This document shows positions 59,505 through 64,000 of a stretch of DNA of 64,000 nucleotides, in pieces (the stretch's first letter is position 1; each line of letters starts with the position of its first letter). Below the pieces are notes generated by a model. It had not been told where the DNA came from and made no database searches. It saw only the letters and a list, made by a program, of their open reading frames with translations. The position numbers and the translations under genes were made by a program. Source of the stretch: Bog-793 sp050013835 (lineage in GTDB: Bacteria; Actinomycetota; Acidimicrobiia; Acidimicrobiales; Bog-793). The stretch covers positions 1 to 64,000 of the forward strand of contig JBEKEM010000012.1 of NCBI GenBank assembly GCA_050013835.1. Direction: 5' to 3'.

Positions 59505-61835
59505 TCAGCTGCGCGCCTGGGGCGCCGCGTCGCGCCCTGAAAAGGCGGGATGCGCGTCGAGCTGGCGCCCGAGGTGCGACGGCCACCAGTTCCAGCGGCC
59601 GAGCAGCGCCACGGTCGCCGGGACGAGCAGGACGCGCACGACGAAGGTGTCGAGCAGGATCCCGATCGCCAGCCCGAATCCCATCACCTCGACCTGGTTG
59701 CCCCCGGGCCCGCTTCCCCCGACGATGGCGAGCACGGCGAAGCTGCCGGCGAGCACGAGCCCGGCGGAAGTGATCGTCGGTCCCGTTCGCCCGACTGCGT
59801 AGGTGACGGCAGCGCGGATCGGGCGCCGGCGCGCCTCCTCGCGGATGCGCGTCATGACGAGGATGTTGTAGTCCTCGCCCAGGGCCAGCAGGAAGATGAA
59901 CATGAGGAACGGGAGCACGAAGGTGATCCCGGAGTTGCCGGCGATGTCGATGAAGACGAGCACCGAGACGCCGAGGGCCGCGAGGTACGACAGCCCGACG
60001 CTCAGGATGAGGTACAGGGGCGCGACCAGGCTGCGCAGCACGAGGGCGAGGAGGAGCCCGATGGCGAGGATGGCGATCGGGATGATGTGGACCAGGTCGT
60101 GGTTCGAGGTGTTCTCCACGTCGTAGAGGGCGGGCGCGTCACCGGCGACGCCGCTGCGTTCGGCGTGGGCCGATGTCGCGGCGGCGGCGACGATCCGGCG
60201 CAGCCGAGGCACGGAGTTGATCGCCGCGTTGGCGTCGGGATTGCCCACTTTCAGGCTGGTCTGGTACATGATCGTCCTGCCGTCGGCGGAGACGAACGCG
60301 GCGGTCGCGTGGTAGATCTCGTAGGCGGCGAGGGGGACGACGTGCTTGTACTGCGCCGGCTCGGTCGAGGGGAGGAGCGCCGGGTTGCCGAGGAGCCCGT
60401 GGAGTTTCGAGTAGTCGACCGGCGGGATCGGGTAGCCCGTGGGGTTGAGTGGCCCGTCGAGGGTCCGGAAGGCGCCGGACTGCCCGAGCGCCGTCGCGCC
60501 GGTCGCGACCTGCTGGGTGATGCCGGCCTCCCAGATCGGTGAGGCGAATCGCATGATGATGTCGGTCGGGTTCGTCGCCGCCTGGGGGAAGTTCTTGATG
60601 AGCGCGGCGTTGCCCGCCGCGGCGTTGCTCCCCGCCGGCGCGTTCGTCGCCCCGCCGAAGCCGCCCGACCTGTAGGAGAGCGCCGCCGAGGCGAGGCAGG
60701 CGAAGATCAGGAACCCGAGGGCGAGCGTCCTGCCCGGGTGGCGCAGCAGCTGCCGGGCGACCCCGGTCCACCATCCCTCGCGCTCGGTCCCCGGGGCGAT
60801 CGGCGACGGCCAGAAGGCGGCGCGCCCGAAGATCGCCAGCAGCGCGGGCAGCAGCGTGAGACCGGTCAGCAGCATGACCCCGATCCCGACGGCGAGCGGC
60901 ACGCCGAGGTCCCGGTAGATGCCGAACGAGGCGAGCAGGAGGCTCAGGAGGGCGAACATCACCGTCCCCCCGGACGCCGTGATCGACTCGCCGATGCGGG
61001 ACAGTGCGTGGGCGACGGCGTCGTCCTTCTCCCTTCCGCCGCGCAGCTCCTCCCGGACCCGGAAGACGAGGAACAGGCCGTAGTCGGTGCCGGCGCCGAG
61101 CATCAGCACGATGAGGAGGAGCTCGGTGAACTCCGAGATCTGCAGGCCGTGGGAGCCGAGCCCGCCGATGAAGCGGTTGGCGACGACGAGCGCGATCGCC
61201 GACGGGATGAGCGTGACGAGGGGGGCGAGGACCGAGCGGAAGACGAAAAACAGCAGGATGATGATGAAAAGGACCGAGAAGTCTTGGACGCGGTTGCCGG
61301 TCGTCGCCGACTTCGCCTGGTTGGCGACGTTGGTCGCGACGGCCCCGGCGACGTACATGCCGAGCCCGGCAGGCGGGTGCGCGGCCGTGAAGGTCGTCTC
61401 GAGGTTATCGATGAGCGTCGTCTCGTCGGCGATGTCGCTCGTGCTCACATGGGCGCTGATGAGCAGCTCGGCGGCGTGGCGGTTCGGTGAGGTGCCGATG
61501 AATCGCACCATTCGGACGAGCGGGACGCTCCTGAGATCGGTGACCTCGCGGGCGAGGGCGGCGAGGTCAGACTTGCCGAGCGGGGCCGCCTTCCGCGCCC
61601 CCAGGACGACGACGATGCTGTTCGCCGAGGTGTTGCCGAGGAGCGGCTCGGCGAGGTTGAACGCCTGGATCGTCGGCGAGTTCGACGGCAGGAAGTGGCT
61701 GTTGTCGTTGTTGATCTCGCTGCCGAGCGTCGGCAACGAGATCGTCGCGACGACGACGATGGCCAGCCAGCCGAGGACGATGTACCAGCGGAAACGCACG
61801 GTGGCGCGACCGAGGGCGCCGAAGAAGCGATCCAT
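59505..61835 (-). CDS. MMPL-family RND transporter
   Basis: 776 residues from ATG 61835. Two six-helix halves each follow a large loop, as in MmpL-type proteins. Conserved parts are GTDYGLFLVFRVREELRGGR in the first half and LGEDYNILVMTRIREEARRR in the second (GxDY type). It is about 300 residues shorter than mycobacterial MmpL3. It probably exports a lipid or drug. Eleven bases separate it from the esterase, and the MFS gene lies 28 bases upstream on the same strand. Confidence 0.9.
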   Translation of the reverse strand: MDRFFGALGRATVRFRWYIVLGWLAIVVVATISLPTLGSEINNDNSHFLPSNSPTIQAFNLAEPLLGNTSANSIVVVLGARKAAPLGKSDLAALAREVTDLRSVPLVRMVRFIGTSPNRHAAELLISAHVSTSDIADETTLIDNLETTFTAAHPPAGLGMYVAGAVATNVANQAKSATTGNRVQDFSVLFIIILLFFVFRSVLAPLVTLIPSAIALVVANRFIGGLGSHGLQISEFTELLLIVLMLGAGTDYGLFLVFRVREELRGGREKDDAVAHALSRIGESITASGGTVMFALLSLLLASFGIYRDLGVPLAVGIGVMLLTGLTLLPALLAIFGRAAFWPSPIAPGTEREGWWTGVARQLLRHPGRTLALGFLIFACLASAALSYRSGGFGGATNAPAGSNAAAGNAALIKNFPQAATNPTDIIMRFASPIWEAGITQQVATGATALGQSGAFRTLDGPLNPTGYPIPPVDYSKLHGLLGNPALLPSTEPAQYKHVVPLAAYEIYHATAAFVSADGRTIMYQTSLKVGNPDANAAINSVPRLRRIVAAAATSAHAERSGVAGDAPALYDVENTSNHDLVHIIPIAILAIGLLLALVLRSLVAPLYLILSVGLSYLAALGVSVLVFIDIAGNSGITFVLPFLMFIFLLALGEDYNILVMTRIREEARRRPIRAAVTYAVGRTGPTITSAGLVLAGSFAVLAIVGGSGPGGNQVEVMGFGLAIGILLDTFVVRVLLVPATVALLGRWNWWPSHLGRQLDAHPAFSGRDAAPQARS

Positions 61836-61862
61836 GGCCGAAATCCTGCCAGGCCGAGGGGC

Positions 61863-63488
61863 CTAATGCGATGACGGTGCCCCGTGGGTCGAGTGGCGCA
61901 GCGAGAGTTCCGGGAGGAACCAGCTGAGTCCGAAGGCGATCGCCGCGACCGGCACCGCGACGAGGAAGACGATGTCGAGCGAGTGGGCGTAGGCGGCCAC
62001 GAACGCCTGGTGGACCGGCGCCGGCAGCGTCTGGAGGATCTTTGGCGTGAGGCTGGCGAGGCTCAGCCCGCGCGGCAGGGCCACGCCGCCGAGGGCGGAG
62101 GTGAGGTTGCCGGCGATGATGTTGGCGAGGATGGCGCCGAAGATCGCCGTGCCGAACGCCGCGCCGATCGTCCGGAAGAAGGTGATGCCGGACGTCGCGA
62201 CGCCGAGCTCCTCGTGGGGCACGGCGTTCTGTGCCGCCAGCAGGAGCACTTGGATGAGGCATCCGAGCCCGGCGCCCAGCACGACCATGTACCCCGACAT
62301 GACGAGCGCGCTCGTGTGAGCGTGGAGGAACGAGAGCAGGAAAAGTCCAATTGTCGTGAGGGCCGACCCGATGATCGGGAAATGGCGGTAGCGGCCCGTG
62401 CGGGTGATGAGCTGTCCCGAGCCGATCGACGTGGCGATGAGACCGCCCATCAGCGGGAGCAGCGACAGGCCCGACGCCGTCGGGGTCGCGCCGCGCACGT
62501 ACTGGAGGAAGAGCGGCAGGAACACCGTCGCGCCGAACATGGCGAAGCCGACGATGAAGCTCATCGCCGAGACGACGGCGAAGGTGCGGTTGGCGAAGAG
62601 GTGGAGCGGCAGCACCGGCTCGCGTGCCCGGCGGTCGACGAGCGCCCAGGCGGCGGCGAGGGCGGCGCCGAGGACGCCGAGGACGATGATCGGCGACGAG
62701 CGCCAGGGATAGGTCGTCCCGCCGAGGCTGGTGAGCATGACGAGGCACGTCGTCGCCAGGGCGATGAGCAGCGTGCCGAGGTAGTCGATGACGTGGCGGA
62801 CACGGGTGAGCGCGCCCGGGACGAACACGGCGATCACCGCGAGGGCGACGGCGCCGATGGGCAGGTTGATGTAGAAGATCCAGCGCCAGGAGAGGTCATC
62901 GACGAAGACGCCGCCGAGCAAGGGGCCGATGATGCTCGCCGCCCCGAAGACCGCGCCGAACAGTCCCTGGTAACGACCGCGCTCGCGGGGGGGGACGACG
63001 TCACCGATGATCGCCTGCGTGCCGACGAAGAGACCCCCGCCGCCGAGTCCCTGGAGGGCCCGGAAGGCGATGAGCTCGTCCATGTTGGCGCTGATCCCCG
63101 ACAGCACCGATCCGAGGAGGAAGATGACGATCGCGGCCTCAAAGAAGCCCTTCCGGCCGTACTGGTCGCCGAGCTTGCCCCACAACGGCGTCGAGGCGGT
63201 GGAGGCGAGCAGGTAGGACGTGACCACCCAGGACAGGTGGGTCTCCCCGTGGAGGTCGGCGACGATCGTCGGCAGGGCGGTCGAGACGATCGTCTGGTCG
63301 AGCGCCGCGAGCAGCAGCCCGAGCAGCAGCGCGCCGATGATGAAGCGGCGGCGTTCGGCCGAGAACTCGGGGACGCGCGCGACGGCCTGCCCGTTCGCCG
63401 CACCGGCACCATCAGCGGGGTTTATCTCGGTTCCGGTCGCCAGATCGGGCGGTGACGAGCGCGTCGCGACCCGGGTGGGCACTGACAT
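61863..63488 (-). CDS. MFS drug exporter, DHA2 (14-helix) family
   Basis: 541 residues with 14 predicted membrane helices. Motif A-like LWGKLGDQYGRKGFF and motif C-like GPLLGGVFVDDLSWRW are present, and ALDQTIVSTALPTIVADL fits the first helix of DHA2 proteins. ATG 63488 lies six bases after TAGCCT with no Shine-Dalgarno. It is likely a proton-driven multidrug exporter, in tandem with the MMPL transporter. Confidence 0.93.
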   Translation of the reverse strand: MSVPTRVATRSSPPDLATGTEINPADGAGAANGQAVARVPEFSAERRRFIIGALLLGLLLAALDQTIVSTALPTIVADLHGETHLSWVVTSYLLASTASTPLWGKLGDQYGRKGFFEAAIVIFLLGSVLSGISANMDELIAFRALQGLGGGGLFVGTQAIIGDVVPPRERGRYQGLFGAVFGAASIIGPLLGGVFVDDLSWRWIFYINLPIGAVALAVIAVFVPGALTRVRHVIDYLGTLLIALATTCLVMLTSLGGTTYPWRSSPIIVLGVLGAALAAAWALVDRRAREPVLPLHLFANRTFAVVSAMSFIVGFAMFGATVFLPLFLQYVRGATPTASGLSLLPLMGGLIATSIGSGQLITRTGRYRHFPIIGSALTTIGLFLLSFLHAHTSALVMSGYMVVLGAGLGCLIQVLLLAAQNAVPHEELGVATSGITFFRTIGAAFGTAIFGAILANIIAGNLTSALGGVALPRGLSLASLTPKILQTLPAPVHQAFVAAYAHSLDIVFLVAVPVAAIAFGLSWFLPELSLRHSTHGAPSSH

Positions 63489-63634
63489 GGGTCGAGGCTA
63501 CCGGGGCGCCCCGGCGGGCCAGCGCGCCGTTTGCGGCGTGATCGTCGACGGGCGGACCTCCCCGCCCGGGGCCCGGAAGCTACCGTGCTGGGGACGCGGC
63601 CCACTTCGCCGGAGAGAACGAAGCAGGAGGCACG

Positions 63635-63982
63635 ATGACCCACGCCCACGAGACCCTCGAGGAGCTGCGTGAGCCGAGCCGGGAGCTGCGCCGGCTGATC
63701 CCGGACGTGTATGCAGGATTCGCCGGCCTCGACCGCGCCGCGATGGCCGAGGGCGCGCTGAGTGTCAAGTGCAAGGAGCTCATCGCGCTGGCGATCGGGG
63801 CGACCCGCGAGTGCGATGCCTGCCTCGCCTCGCACGGCCGGGGGGCGGCGCGGGCCGGGGCCAGCGAGGAGGAGGTCGCCGAGGCGATGGGCGTGGTGAT
63901 CCTCATGAACGGCGGTCCCGGAACCGTATGGGGACCGCGGGCGCTCGAGGCATTCCGCGAGTTCTCAGCCGGCGACGCCTGA
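63635..63982 (+). CDS. AhpD-like / carboxymuconolactone decarboxylase family protein
   Basis: 115 residues from ATG 63635, preceded by AGCAGGAGG. The AhpD signature is present: CKELIALAIGATRECDACLA and SHGRGAARAGASEEEVAEAM, with the CxxC and the following His. Such proteins reduce partner peroxidases or act as small antioxidant enzymes. It is divergent from the MFS gene. Confidence 0.9.
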   Translation: MTHAHETLEELREPSRELRRLIPDVYAGFAGLDRAAMAEGALSVKCKELIALAIGATRECDACLASHGRGAARAGASEEEVAEAMGVVILMNGGPGTVWGPRALEAFREFSAGDA

Positions 63983-64000
63983 GGAGTTGCCGGACCGACC

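Noticed and set aside
61884..63455. Plus-strand ORF opposite the MFS exporter
   Set aside because: Charge-rich antisense shadow of a clear 14-helix membrane protein.

Overview
The window is GC-rich DNA from an actinobacterium, most likely the class Acidimicrobiia. This rests on recognition, not a search. Supporting signs are the gcvH-FHA-MerR-DUF151-MerR-gcv gene order known from Mycobacterium, secreted proteins built from 'GYW..AADG' and 'SCPS..FCAAVD' repeats, a bacterial G1 peptidase, and many start codons preceded by a TANNNT hexamer with no Shine-Dalgarno (leaderless style).

Layout. (1) 1-7.1 kb: the tail of a transposase, a very large nine-PAS protein with a degenerate GGDEF and an intact EAL domain, and a secreted coiled-coil protein with a degenerate M23 domain. 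(2) 7.2-31.0 kb: an integration hotspot. An intact tRNA-Pro(GGG) is followed by four further copies of its 3' part, cutting the region into four tandem cargo segments. Segment A (about 9.6 kb) has an N-terminal integrase remnant and a LacI-controlled operon (binding protein, two permeases, GH31, broken GH31, GH51) that fits uptake and debranching of plant pentose-containing oligosaccharides. Segment B (about 2.8 kb) holds one secreted caspase/CHAT-like protein. Segment C (about 7.8 kb) has a broken ROK regulator, a ribose-type ABC transporter, and a TetR-controlled molybdopterin oxidoreductase with a b-type cytochrome. Segment D (about 3.5 kb) has two divergent secreted proteins, one with about 14 propeller-like repeats. 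No complete integrase is present.

(3) 31-46 kb: a membrane protein, a siderophore-interacting flavoprotein, an aldo/keto reductase, a repeat-bearing amidase, a secreted G1 (eqolisin-type) peptidase, and a surface cassette: a TasA/SipW-cognate-type protein with poly-Thr linker and InlB-type repeat, a related Ig-like secreted protein, a second TasA/camelysin-like protein, and a SipW-type signal peptidase with an overlapping 35-residue ORF. Two modules repeat upstream of the cassette genes; one shows a covarying stem and may be a structured RNA. A toroid-like secreted protein carrying two in-frame stops and an L,D-transpeptidase follow.

(4) 46-58 kb: conserved core genes: PgsA-type phosphatidyltransferase, a nucleotidyltransferase/phosphomannomutase fusion, and the glycine cleavage genes gcvH, gcvT, gcvPA and gcvPB around an FHA protein, two MerR regulators, Hpt, a DUF151 nuclease and a small PD-(D/E)XK-like protein. 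(5) 58-64 kb: a SHOCT membrane protein, an esterase, MMPL and MFS exporters, and an AhpD-like protein.

The most novel candidates are the TasA/SipW cassette with its repeated upstream RNA-like module, and the serial tRNA-Pro integration array.
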